Shown in pieces: positions 19,752-30,900 of a stretch of 64,000 nucleotides of DNA. The stretch is from the NCBI RefSeq assembly GCF_033473495.1, contig NC_088943.1, forward strand, positions 2,274,001-2,338,000, written 5' to 3'. The stretch's first letter is position 1. Every line of letters starts with the position of its first letter. Source of the DNA: Cercospora beticola. Taxonomy: Eukaryota; Ascomycota; Dothideomycetes; Mycosphaerellales; Mycosphaerellaceae. The position numbers were made by a program, and so were the translations under genes. The notes below the pieces were generated by a model that worked only from the letters and a program-made list of their open reading frames with translations, made no database searches and was not told the origin of the DNA.

Positions 19752-20222
19752 ATATTGACCAAGGATCCTGAAACGGGCGGCGGAGGACTCATGAGACTGA
19801 AACGATGTTCATGTTGATGCTTCTGGCTTTGGTGTTCTTGTTTTTGACCTGGGCATGGATATGGTATGGAACGTAGCGGGCGAGCGCGCATGATACCCTA
19901 TTTGCAGGTTTGCTTTTGCTGGTTGGTTTTAGCATGGTATACTATCGTTACTGTTTATTGTAGAAAGACATTTTATGAGAACAGAAGGAAGAAAGGAGTA
20001 GAAGCAGAATGTAAATCTGAACAGAGAAATTTTCACAGTGGTATAATTTTGAGTCTGTGAGGGAGTGAGAGGAGATGTGCCATGATGTCTCTGCAATGAT
20101 TCTCTCTCTTTCGTGCCATTTGACTATCCTCAGAAGCTCATTAATCCTGACTAGTCCTCCCTCCGTGCTGCCAGGCCTCTGCCTTGCTACTTCGCATGTA
20201 AGAGAAGGACTCCAGCTCCGGT
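19752..20222. other. convergent intergenic region
   Basis: A 471-nt gap between the 3' ends of the channel gene (+) and the F-box gene (-). It holds only presumed 3' UTRs, AT-rich near 19930-20060. Confidence 0.5.
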
Positions 20223-21285
20223 TTATTGCACAGTCCGCCACTGCTCTTCAGTCGGAACGATGACCCCGAACAACGTGAGCTTGAACGATTTGAGACAGAA
20301 CTCCTCGTCATCCTTGTATCCCAGCCTCTTCAAGTGATTCACAAGCGTCGGAAACGTCCACGACCCAGGGAAAGACTCAAGGGTCTGGTGCACCAAAGTC
20401 TTCGCGCGACGGTCCTGAAAGAATGCACGAGCGATGTCCCTCACAGTCAAGCCAGCCGCGCTGTGAACAGTACTGCCCAACACACACCATACTCTCTTTT
20501 CCCCCGCCTTCTTCGGCAATTTATGTCTCCCCCTCCACTGGCAATATATGTATGCGTTATAGCAGGGGGGATCTGTGATGAAGCTATCTAGTAGTTTTGG
20601 AGATGTCCAATGCCCTGAAAGCATGCTGGCGACGCTGTCGAGTTTCAAGTGAACGTACTGGCCGAAACCGGTGGCGAATTCCCAGTCCGATAGCTCAGTC
20701 GTGCGAAATAAGGGGTTCAGCTGGACGGGACGCAGTACCACTAATGTAGATCCGTACGCTCTGTTCGTTGATGCTTGTGAGATGAGTAGTCTTGCTTGGT
20801 GATTCTTGATGGAAGCGCTGATGGGAACCAGTTTGAAACCTTCCAGAGGTTGCGGCGGCGACAACGGAGAAAAAGAAGCGATGGACCTGCGTACAACTCA
20901 TAAGCATCAAGTCTCGTATTGTTGCCTGCCTGCTACACTCACCAAAATCTATCGAGAGGCTCTCGGATGGTCATGAAGAATTTCGACTGAAGCGCTGGCG
21001 AGCTGAGGATTGTTGCATTCCATTTGCGGCAAACTTTACGCAGCCGCTCGAGATCAGCATTTGGTAGGTGTACGAGGATGAGCTCGAGTAGTTCTGTCGT
21101 CGAAAGAACTGCATGGCGGAGGCCATCAAGCAAGATTTCGCGCAGAGCTTCGCCTGCTTTGCGATGGTGTCGGAGTTGGTGGCGGCGCACCTGGATGCAA
21201 GTTAGCAGAATATTTTCGAATGGAATAACAAAGAATATGGCACCTTCGCCGCGAGCCCCAGCGTCCAGTCGGGTTGTTTCGGCAT
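20223..21285 (-). CDS. F-box-like protein
   Basis: Three exons (21244-21285, 20943-21190, 20223-20886) give 317 residues. Exon 1 encodes only MPKQPDWTLGLAAK. The first intron (53 nt) has a GCTAAC branch site and ends CATCCAG, though its donor GTGCCA is weak. The second intron starts GTGAGT and ends ACGCAG, splitting the Trp codon of DRFW/SIAS. Residues about 45-90 (STTELLELILVHLPNADLER, RKVCRKWNATILSSP) match the fungal F-box consensus. The remaining about 220 residues are the conserved tail common to many Dothideomycete F-box proteins, with no LRR or WD repeats. An SCF substrate-adaptor role is inferred by family. The target is unknown. Confidence 0.82.
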
Positions 21286-24200
21286 GGTTTGTGAGGTGAC
21301 GTTGAGCTAGAAAAGGAACAGTGTCTGAGTGTTCTTCAAGTGTAGGTGCATGTCAAAGCCTGGGCACAGGCTTTCGTTTGGAAAGTGAATGGTTCTGGGA
21401 GGCTTCCACTCTTCTCGCGATCTCTGGAGGCGGCCATCAACCTCGATGGAAGGTTCCGTTCATTGCACTGCGATCGCGGCTATTTGGGGAGCTCAGAATG
21501 TTGTTTCCACATGGTTTCCAGGTTCTTCGCGAGACTGGGTGCTCAAGAATTCCGCGTACATGCACGACGCACGAGGGCACATTTCCTACAATACGACTAA
21601 TTTTTACCTAATGTGTCAAGGCTTCTTCTTCTCCATCCGCATTACCTTGCTCAATGGGAAAGAGGCTTTCGAAGCATGGCTGAGATTGATCTACTGGTCT
21701 TGACCATAGTGGCCAGCACAGAGAGGTCACTTGGCCCAGAGCCAGGACCTAGCCGGCAATAGCAAGTGTTCCTGGGACATGTAGCTCAAGGCGATAACAC
21801 GTGAGGTCAGGTGTGCTCGGCCTTTCCTGCCTGTGATGAGAAAGGCACTTCTAGCGACTTCTTCGAGGCTTCTGGTAAGAGTATTAGATAGTCTTAATCA
21901 GAACGTGTCAGCCTGAAATCGTTACAGTGTACTTGGCACCCTTCAGACTGGTAACCTCAATGAATGAGCAAAGCCAGAACTCAGCATAATCAGTCATTGG
22001 TAGCATTAATTCACGGGATGTGATTGCATCCGCGTCTTCGTGTGCCCATGTTCAGCGGCTTTGGGCGCAATGCTGATCTTGTATGGATGTCGAGCTCGGC
22101 TTCCCGTGCAGTGTCTGAGGCGCTTGAGTTGTCGTGATGTGTATGTGATGTGTGTTGTGCAGACAGTCCACACGTTCGTTGTGGTCGGCGGCTGCACCCT
22201 TGATTGGCCAAGCACACCATCCTTGTCACAACCATCCTTCCGCCACAACACTTGCACTCCAGACCAACTTTGACGACATGTCCGGTTCTGGAACACATCA
22301 TCACCATCACCGGAACGATCTTCTCATCATTCCGTACCTGGTACACTTTCACAATCTCGACCAAAGGTAGCCAGGCGAGATCCCTGATCCTGCTGCTAGC
22401 CCTGCCGCTTCCCACAGCGGAACTGTGCTTTCCGTCCTTCCCAACCGCGTTTGACAGCGGCAACGAACTGCCAAACGCGTACCCTTCTCTTCGTATCAGG
22501 AACATCACAATGTCTCGTCAAGCACTGAGCAAACGGCCAGCTTGAGACAGCGACGGTCAAACACGAAAGCAGCAACCCTTTCGGGAATAACGCGTGATAC
22601 AGGACGAAAATAGACGAGCATCACAACGTCCTCGAAGGACATGAGTCTTGCCAAAGGAAAGGAACTCGTGCCATCGGATCACAGTCCGGACCACGAAATC
22701 TGACATTGACTGTGTCGGTTCGTGAGAGGTGCCGACAGCTGCAAGCGCCCTGACAACACATGTATCTCGAGGTCACAAACGCCTTGCGGCCTGACGACGG
22801 CGCTGGATTGAACATCAGCGGAGTGCTGTGGAGTTACTTTGTCATCAACTCCTAGTCATGATGGGTCAGCTGTTCATTTTTCAAGGCGTAGAAGTCTTGC
22901 TGCCTGATGATGTGCAAGAATAGTCATGCGAGTGCACAAGTGTCTCCAAGATACCGCTAACGCGGTGCTCCTTCAATTTCGAGGCCACTGTGAAGCCACT
23001 GGACGGTCTGGTAGCCATATTAGCCGCGATAGATGATGGCGGCCGAGCAGATGCAGTCCTGCAGCGCCATAGCAAGGCAGTCTGTCAATGGCCTGATCAG
23101 CGCTGGCACGAGATCGAGACGTCCAGCCTATCTGATGAACGATCCTCCGAATAGCATTGGCTGGCCAACAACGCAATTCTCTCACGGCAGCTTCCCTGCA
23201 CCATTCTGAGCAACTAGGCCTCAGGAAGAGCAGCATAATGCACTGTCCGCGCATGTCGAGGAACAATGGGGTCCAGTTCGCAGCAGATCATCGCCACCGG
23301 CTCCGTGGTCGAGGGATTTGTCAGGAATAGAACTTCATGCCCGACTTGCAGTGACAGCTGTGTGCCGTCCACCGTTGAGAGGACTGACATTACTCTTTAG
23401 GGAATGTACAGCACACTGTAGCAAGTATGTGCGCATGCAAGCCAAAGCACAACTGAGGGTATGCCGCACCCATGCACGAATGCGCAAGCGTCGAGGCGTA
23501 CCTCAAGACCGACTATTCGCGCGCTCCTTTCATTTACCATTTCTAAATCATAGTTTTATTTGCAAGAAAATATTTGATTGGTCTCCTACAGCAGCACGAA
23601 TACCCAAAGCCGAATGCCGATGCAAGTTGAGTCAGCACCGACACGCAGTAACGCAAGACGAACGCCTCTGCAGTGGCGAGAAGCGACACCGCTGGGATGA
23701 TCCGGCTGCGATTCATGAACAACACGTGAGATTTCCAACGGAGCTGGTGGCGGCGTGCTTGACCCTCGAAAGCGAAAGATAGACCCGAGGGAATGAATAA
23801 GGCAGTCCTCCAGAACACACCCCTCGGCTCATTATTCGTGCACACAGCACGAAGAAGGCTTCTCCGGAAGATCTATAGCATTGCAAAGTTCCATACGCGT
23901 GTCAGTGAACCAGTCTGACCTATCTCCGCCACGCAAGATGAATTGCGCGATTACAGCCAGAGCACAGGCACCGCCCGAAACGAACTCCACCACAACGATT
24001 CAACCACAGCACAGACACCTCACTAGAAAGACAAGAAGTTGCGCAAACAAGACGAAAGGCAACAAGGGTGACGATCCAAAATTGGGACATGACATGAAGA
24101 CTGGCATTGGCCTCGCTGCACGTGTCATGTACCTGCATAAAAGCCATGCATGGTGCGGCGACCACCACAAGGCTGGGTTGGATTTTCGCCGCGAATCCAA

Positions 24201-25970
24201 CCTAGCCCGCTCGTTTGGCAGAGTGTAAATAAATGTTTTCTAGTAGCTCGCTAGACTGCTCTCGCGCATTACTCATTTCGTTGGATCTTCTTGTCTTGCA
24301 GCCTGAGATGAAGAGGTGTTGTCGGCAGTACAGAGGTACATGCATGCAAGATACATTAAACATGTACATACCTGATGGAGATAAGGGAAGTGAAGGCCGA
24401 ACTTGCAGCTCTTCTTCTTGCCAAATCCTATCCTTTGCTTCGTCTAAGTCATGACTTGCATGAGAATTCCACATGGCTTGCATCTGCGTGAATGCCTAAC
24501 CAAGATGCAAGTACAACACCACACGTACCTTTGACCTGTTCGCCGAGATGGGATCTACTGTGCATAACACCAACAACCACACACCAGATCAGATCAGCCC
24601 AGAATTGATCTCTATCCCTATACAGAATAAGCCGTGACACCTCTCCCTCTCTCCCTCGCGCAAAGACTTCCACAATCACCGCATCGCATCGCATCCGCAG
24701 CGTGTATGCCCAAGGAAGAAGTCATGACCAAAGCCGCCTCCTCCGTCTCACTCGCTGGATATCAGTAGTGGTGGCAGGAAACTACCCACAATTCCAATTC
24801 CAGTTCCTGTCCCTTCTCACGAGTAGCCAGAATCCACACACAAATGACGCACTTTCCAACGGCCCCAACTCCATCTCTAGCTGATTCTTGACAATTGATA
24901 TCTATGATATGCATCCACGGCAGAATCGGAAGTGTTTCAGTATTTCTTCTACAATCTATTCAAGGCACTCTCTCAAGCGAATCAAGCAATAAACATGTCA
25001 TGAACTTCACACGCGAATAGTGATTGACTCCACACGTACGTGCCTCGTAGAGTAGTAGCGGAACTTTGATGAATTTTTCTCTGCTTGCGCGTGGAAGTGT
25101 GTGGGTGTGCAATGATTCAACTTGATTACTGATAAAATGGCTGGTGCTGGGCCATGTGGTATGGTGGCGGCGGCCACGCGGGTGGCGAGATAGTCGATCG
25201 GAGTTGACTCCTGCTGTCGCTCTTGCGGTGGTCGTCGAGTCGGGTCGTGATGCGCAGTGCAGTGTTTTGCCTGAGGAAGGTGCGATGCCAGGAAGGTGGA
25301 ATGGAATGACAGGCAGAGCTGGGACAGACAGAAGGAATAATGGTGAGAACCAGTGGTGTGTAAAGTCGATAGCTTTTTTTGCGTCTTCTCTGACTTTCCT
25401 CTATGATACAAGTAGGTACAATGACAGCGAATAGGTGTGTGTTGTAGCGCGCTCAAAAGACATTTCACATCTCCTCGACCAGCGCGGAAGAAGTGCCTCC
25501 AACAACTGGTAGGTTGTATGAAGCAGTACAAAGGCGGAGGGCAACGACCTTTGGTCGTGCCGCCTCCAACCCTCTCTCCAGCAGCGCGCCCAACACAAAT
25601 GAAAGGTTATAATTTACAGGTTTCGCGGTAACAAGGCGCAGAGCAGAAGCAATGGCGACCCCAGACAGCAGAAAAGCATTATATTGTACAAGCGAATGTA
25701 ACAGTCAATAGGATGTGCAAGAAGGTAAGAAGTCGAAAGCGTCTTCGTGCTGTCGTCCCGTGTCCGAAGAGAAGTCGCAGGGGGTGAGGTTGATGTCAAC
25801 CATTCCCCACAACAGTGAAGCGCCATGTCCCATGTTCCCTTGTTTTTTGGTAGTATCCCGGCGTAACGACATCAATTTCGTAGCGTGTCTTGGTCCCTTT
25901 GCAATGTACGGTGGTGGTCATTGCTTGGAGCGTCGTCATGAAGTAAAGGAAAAGAGAAGGAGAGAGCATG
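21286..25970. other. 4.7 kb gene-poor region
   Basis: No recognisable protein, RNA or transposon. Short frames overlap on all strands without splice support. The one candidate I keep, at low confidence, is the Cys-containing frame at 22011-22505 (-), listed separately. The right part holds the 3' UTR of the zinc-finger gene. Confidence 0.5.
22011..22505 (-). CDS. possible Cys-containing small protein
   Basis: A 164-residue frame with ATG at 22505. The middle contains CSRTGHVVKVGLECKCCGGR, a cluster of Cys and His with zinc-site flavour, preceded by a hydrophobic/charged stretch. The C-terminal third is low-complexity and basic. No family is recognised and no introns are needed. Frames of this length also occur by chance in this region, so this may not be a gene. 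Confidence 0.22.
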   Translation of the reverse strand: MFLIRREGYAFGSSLPLSNAVGKDGKHSSAVGSGRASSRIRDLAWLPLVEIVKVYQVRNDEKIVPVMVMMCSRTGHVVKVGLECKCCGGRMVVTRMVCLANQGCSRRPQRTCGLSAQHTSHTHHDNSSASDTAREAELDIHTRSALRPKPLNMGTRRRGCNHIP

Positions 25971-27815
25971 CTACTCGTCTCGCTTCCTCTTCCTGGCAGG
26001 CTTGCGGTCGCCGTTGGGAGAGTAGTCGCCGTCGGAGGAGCTGACACTGGAGCTTGAGCTCGAGCTGGAGCCCCCAACCTGGGCAGTTACGTCGAAGAGC
26101 ATGGCACCGAGCTCGCCGGCGTCAGGTGATACCCGATGTTGTTGCGGTGGGTACTGGTGAGGCTGAGGAGGGTACTGCTGCTGCTCCTGCTTCGGGCGGA
26201 TTACGGAGCCGGCGTCGCCGCCATTAACGGACTCGATGGGCTGGTGCATGTGCTGCTCGCCGGGCTGCGAGAGGACACCCATGACCATGGTGCCGGCGCC
26301 ATGGGTGCGCTGGTGCTGACTGAGGTTGTCGGAGCGGGAGAACTTCTTGCCACAGTCGGTGCACTCAAAGGGCTTCTCGTGGGTGTGCAGGGATCGGTAG
26401 TGGCGCTTGAGGTGTTCTTGACGTCGGAAGCGGCGGCTGCAGAGCGTGCACACGAAGGTCTTGGAGGGATCGTCGGTCAGCGACTGCTTGCGGCCGCGGC
26501 GCGACACGCTGCTGCTCTGGGCAGGGGTCGACGCGGCGGTCTCGTTGTTGTCGGAGGAGGCCTGCGAGGGCGCGTTGGAGGTGGGCGCCGACGTGCCCTC
26601 TTCTTGGGCGGACGAGGCGGGCTGGGCAGCGTGCTGTACGTGCTCCTTCCTGTTAGTCTTGCGCTTTGGCTTGCTGTGTGCGGCGGCGGAGTGCTCAGGG
26701 ATGGGGTAGTCGGAGATGGGTGGAGAGTACGCGCCCGTCGCAAGTTCATCGTCGCTGAAGCTCTCCTCGCTGAAGAAGCCATCGTCCTCGAAGCCGACGG
26801 CAGAGAGGCGTTGGCGCTTGGCGCCGTTGTACTGGATGTCGTGGCTGGCGTACGCGACCATGCCCCCGAATTCGTCTTCGACGTCGAGCTCGAAAATTGG
26901 CTCAAAGGTTGGGAGGCCGGCGTAGAAGCGAGGCTCGGCGGCTTCCGCAATGTGGACCTGCGGGGCTGCCAATTCACCACCCTTGACCACCAACTTTTCG
27001 AGCTCATCGCCGCCGCACAAGGCAGGCATCGCCGCGAACTCGACTCCAGATGTGCCTGCCATGAGGTCTCGTGGGTCGCACACATCCTGCTCCGAGGCCA
27101 CTGATCGTGGCACGGGCGAGGGCGAGGGCGAGTGGTGCGTCGATGTCGCACCGCTGGCAATCTCGTACAACTGGCCGCACTCCGCAGCAGAGATGGAGTT
27201 GTTGTGCAAGAACACTGGAGTCATGGGAGGCGAGCCGGGGCGTGTGCTCCAGTCTCCTCCTGCCAGCACTTCTGAAAAGACCTCCTCTTCACAGCCCTGC
27301 TTGACTGCAGGAAATGCAACCATCTGTGGCTTCGCGAAGAAGACGCCTTGGCCGTCTACGGGCGTGGGCTGGATGCCGCATGTCGTTGGTGGTGTGGATG
27401 CAGAGCTAAATGATCCGGAAGACGCGGACAGTGTAGGCGTAGCTGGGAAGTAGCTCGGGCATTCGGTGTTCACCACCACACCTTGAGCTTCCGATTGTGC
27501 GTGCACGTAGTAGGCTTGCTTCTGATGCTGGCGAGGCGAGGCATCGGGTGTGAGCATTGGTGGCGGGCCATAGATCTGAGCATGCTGCTGGAAGTGCGCG
27601 TACGCGTTCGCAGACTGTGGTCGTTGTTGCATGGGCTGTTGCTGAAAGTACATTACTTGGCCGGGACTGGATGGAACGATGGCCATTGGCAGCCCATGTG
27701 GGTACTGTGGGTGTGCCGTGAAGTGGCCATGCTGCTTGTTGTCTGGACTCGGCTCCGGTTGGTAGTAGAAGAAGGGTGATTGACCCATTGGTGGGGTCGT
27801 TTGTGAGTACTCCAT
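25971..27815 (-). CDS. MSN2: C2H2 zinc-finger transcription factor, Msn2/4-like
   Basis: A single coding exon of 614 residues with ATG at 27815. Long Gln/Pro/Ser-rich activation-type regions occupy 1-440. Two adjacent C2H2 fingers lie near 450-500: [19 protein letters not shown] and [20 protein letters not shown]. The RRQEHLKRH and RSDNLSQH helices are those of stress regulators Msn2/Msn4/Seb1, which bind AGGGG (STRE) elements. About 110 residues follow the fingers, ending in a basic [10 protein letters not shown] tail that looks like an NLS; in yeast Msn2 the fingers are terminal, whereas filamentous-fungal homologues have such tails. Role in stress response is inferred by family. Confidence 0.9.
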   Translation of the reverse strand: MEYSQTTPPMGQSPFFYYQPEPSPDNKQHGHFTAHPQYPHGLPMAIVPSSPGQVMYFQQQPMQQRPQSANAYAHFQQHAQIYGPPPMLTPDASPRQHQKQAYYVHAQSEAQGVVVNTECPSYFPATPTLSASSGSFSSASTPPTTCGIQPTPVDGQGVFFAKPQMVAFPAVKQGCEEEVFSEVLAGGDWSTRPGSPPMTPVFLHNNSISAAECGQLYEIASGATSTHHSPSPSPVPRSVASEQDVCDPRDLMAGTSGVEFAAMPALCGGDELEKLVVKGGELAAPQVHIAEAAEPRFYAGLPTFEPIFELDVEDEFGGMVAYASHDIQYNGAKRQRLSAVGFEDDGFFSEESFSDDELATGAYSPPISDYPIPEHSAAAHSKPKRKTNRKEHVQHAAQPASSAQEEGTSAPTSNAPSQASSDNNETAASTPAQSSSVSRRGRKQSLTDDPSKTFVCTLCSRRFRRQEHLKRHYRSLHTHEKPFECTDCGKKFSRSDNLSQHQRTHGAGTMVMGVLSQPGEQHMHQPIESVNGGDAGSVIRPKQEQQQYPPQPHQYPPQQHRVSPDAGELGAMLFDVTAQVGGSSSSSSSSVSSSDGDYSPNGDRKPARKRKRDE

Positions 27816-27834
27816 TGCGATGGGCTGATTGATG

Positions 27835-27912
27835 CTGAGTAGCAGTTAGCTGGCTGTTCATATGCTGGGCGCCACATCGTTGTCCGCGATGATGTCGTGA
27901 TCGGTGACTGAC
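27835..27912 (-). promoter_or_regulatory. probable 5'-leader intron of the Msn2-like gene
   Basis: On the minus strand a donor GTCAGT (27912 downward) is followed by an AGCTAAC branch site and the acceptor TGCTACTCAG (ending 27835), giving a 78-nt intron 19 nt before the ATG. Splicing does not extend the coding frame, so it would be an untranslated-leader intron. Confidence 0.45.
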
Positions 27913-27923
27913 CGGATAAATTC

Positions 27924-27953
27924 CTAGATTGCAGCAAAGCTCCCGAAACGCAT
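27924..27953 (-). promoter_or_regulatory. upstream ORF in the Msn2-like leader
   Basis: A 9-codon frame (MRFGSFAAI then TAG) lies just upstream of the probable leader intron donor. If the transcript includes it, it would precede the main start and could lower translation. Presence in the mRNA is not shown by sequence. Confidence 0.35.
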
Positions 27954-30900
27954 CCAAGATATGTTTCGAGAGTGGCGTCGATTAAGTTGTGTGGGTTGTC
28001 GTGAACAGGTGGTATGCACTATACAGGGTCCAGGCAGACAATACAGATCGCGATCCAAGTCGACGATGGTAGTAGAGAGTGTGGTGATGGTTCGCGGAGG
28101 AGGTCGCTGGGTGTGGGAGATGATGGTATGTATCGTCGATGGTCGTACAGGCCGGGTGTATGTGGGTTAACAGTTCCTAAGGAGTGACGAGGTGGTGGTC
28201 CCCTCTGAATGCACAAAAGCACAGATCGGATTGGCACCTTAAAGGGAACAGTACAGATGATAAGAAGAAAGAGCAGAGATGACGATTGATAGAGAGGGAC
28301 AGACACAAGAGAACGACCAGTTTAAGATAAACCCTGGACCCAGGCGTTGGAACTGCGAAGAGCAGCGATAAAGACAGATCAGCGGGCGCGGCGCTCGAAG
28401 GTCAAGCCCAAAAGCGTTAGCCAGGTACAAAAGTTAGTGCTGCGGTAGTCCACGCGCGATTCGAGCTGGCTCATGGGGACCGCTCCCGACGGATGCTGGA
28501 TCCATGGGCTGGGACGCACAGGCGCAAGAGGCCGACGAAGCGTCTCCCAAGACACGACCACTCATGCAGCCTCTCACAGCCCGCCCACGGCTGCAGGTAC
28601 GCTCACCCCGGCACCCACGCTAATGCGTCTGCTCTGGCCCATGCAGCATGCAGTCGTGGTTGGCTCGTCAAGCTGCACACCTGGCCAAAAGTTGCTGTTC
28701 TACGAAGGCGCAGCACCGTATTGCCCGCCGACGACCTTTTCACGCCAGCGCGACGCCCGCTGCAGCATCTATCATCACACCAGATGTGCAGACGTACTGT
28801 GATGTTGTCTTGCTTGACGCGCCTCGGTCGCGCCGTCTACTACTACACACAGCACCGTAGCACCGTATGTCTCTACTACTCGCAGCGCAGTCTGCCCTCG
28901 TTGGGCATCCGCCATGCACGACACCCGCCCACACCCTCTCACCTCAGCTGTGGATGCGGTGTCAGCAGTAGCCTAGTCTGCGGGCGATTGTTCATGAATC
29001 AATCGGAGTGCCGCAATGGATGTCGCAGACGGTGATTGATGGACCTGTTTGGCCACACACACACACACGACACATCACCCATAGCCGCATCTTCGGTTCT
29101 CGTCGCCTCACTGCACGCTGACGGCATGTTGCTATTCGATGACTGGTCTCGTGCAGCTCGGAATCCGCTGCGTATTGCGCGCAACCAGTCCGTCGCCCAA
29201 TCCGGGCGGCGTCGTGCTGTTTTCTTCTTCCCCATCACCATCGACGGTCGACGCACACTGCAGCCTGCCGTGTCGCCTTCGTCGACGTGTTGAGATGCTG
29301 TGATCGATGGCGTCGCCGTCTTCTGGCCACACACGTTCTCGATACGAGCACTCGAAGCGACACTGGCCAGACACGCCACGCCACCTCAGCCTATCGAACA
29401 CGGCTCTCACCCCAATCGATAGCGGTTGCCGGAAGTCAATATCACCGCGCAGCACGACCCTCGGCTTTGATTAGCTGCACACAATTTCTCCGACGTGTGA
29501 GAGCGAGGGCGTGTGTGTGAGTGTGTGAGAGATGTGTGTGTGAACAGCTTTCCAATAGCGCTTGCCACCCATCACGCACATTCTGGCCGCGACATCGCCA
29601 TTCGTGCGGTTGCGCTGGGTGCGTGGGAGGTCAGAGGCGAGCAAGACACGGCGCGATGCTCACCGTCGCTGCAGCAGCTCCCAGTGGGCAGGTGGCAGCA
29701 CCCATGGCAGCAGGCTGAGGGCATCCTGTCAGAGCCGAGTCTGTGTCGACGCGTCGTCGCCCTCCCGTGTCGGATGAACGGTGCAGCTTGTGGACAACCG
29801 TGTGGGCGCGCGGCGCGAGACAGCAAGTTGCGGCGGCATGGGCTGGTCTGTTGTGCTGAAACACACGACTAGGTGTCTGCTGCAGGCACCGGTCCCCAAA
29901 AAGGTCACTGTTCCACGGTGCGGAGATCGACCAACAATTGGGCCAGCGAGCAGAGCAGAGCAGTTGCGCCCGCCTGCCGTTCCCTGTTTCACTCTGACGC
30001 GCAGCGCGTTTGCTCTCGCTCACCCTCCCCCCAATCCCATCTCGCAGGAACCAAAAAAGCAGTCGCGCCGGCCATACAGAAACGCGTGCTGCCAAACAAA
30101 AACCTGCTTGGCCGTTGTGTGGTGGCCCACTGCACTCCACCGTCCACCCATCGCACAGGGTCTCATTAATCAAAATCAATCACTACCGACGGGCTGTATC
30201 AAACTAGAAGGCAGTGATCGCCTTCTCGAAGGACGCGTCAAACACAATCTCGCGAAAACCGGTCCACATTTCTTGATCTTTGCTGCGTGAGGCTGCACCT
30301 CGGGGCCATGGACACACAGCCCACTTGACACGACATGGAGCATCATCTGCAGCGTGATTCAGATCCGCATCATTGTTCAATGAGAACTGGCTATACCATC
30401 AGCTCGTCGTGGGCGTTTGATGAGCACCGCAAAGCCTTCGGACGGAGCTGCGTGGTGCTGATGCCCAATTCCGAGACTCGGCGTGCCGCGTCCATCATCT
30501 CATCAATTCTTAGGCAGTGCGCCAGAACGGAATAATGCACGCTATTGTGCGTTTATGCACAACTCTGTTTCGCTGGCTGCGTGTGCAAAAATAACCAACG
30601 AAGCAGCCCGCACAACGCCGAGGAATTCTATCGCCCTCCTCCCCCGCCGATGGTGCGTTCGCGCTGCAGCTGTAACAAGGCGTCCCCGTCTGCGCACTTG
30701 TGCAGAACTACTGCAGGTACACAGCACTGCACTGCGACTTCTCAGCTTCGCGGACGATGCGCATTTCACCATGCCTGCATGCAGGAACGAATGCAGTAGT
30801 AGACATGTGGCCTGCATCGTGTGTTTCATACAGCTATCTAGCTGAGCCGCTGTGCATAGCACTACTGCTACACGCTATCGTCGTCTCAGATGCTGAGAGC

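Noticed and set aside
26136..27104. 322-codon plus-strand frame
   Set aside because: Antisense shadow of the zinc-finger gene, with repetitive Leu/Val/Gly content typical of a reversed GC-rich coding region.
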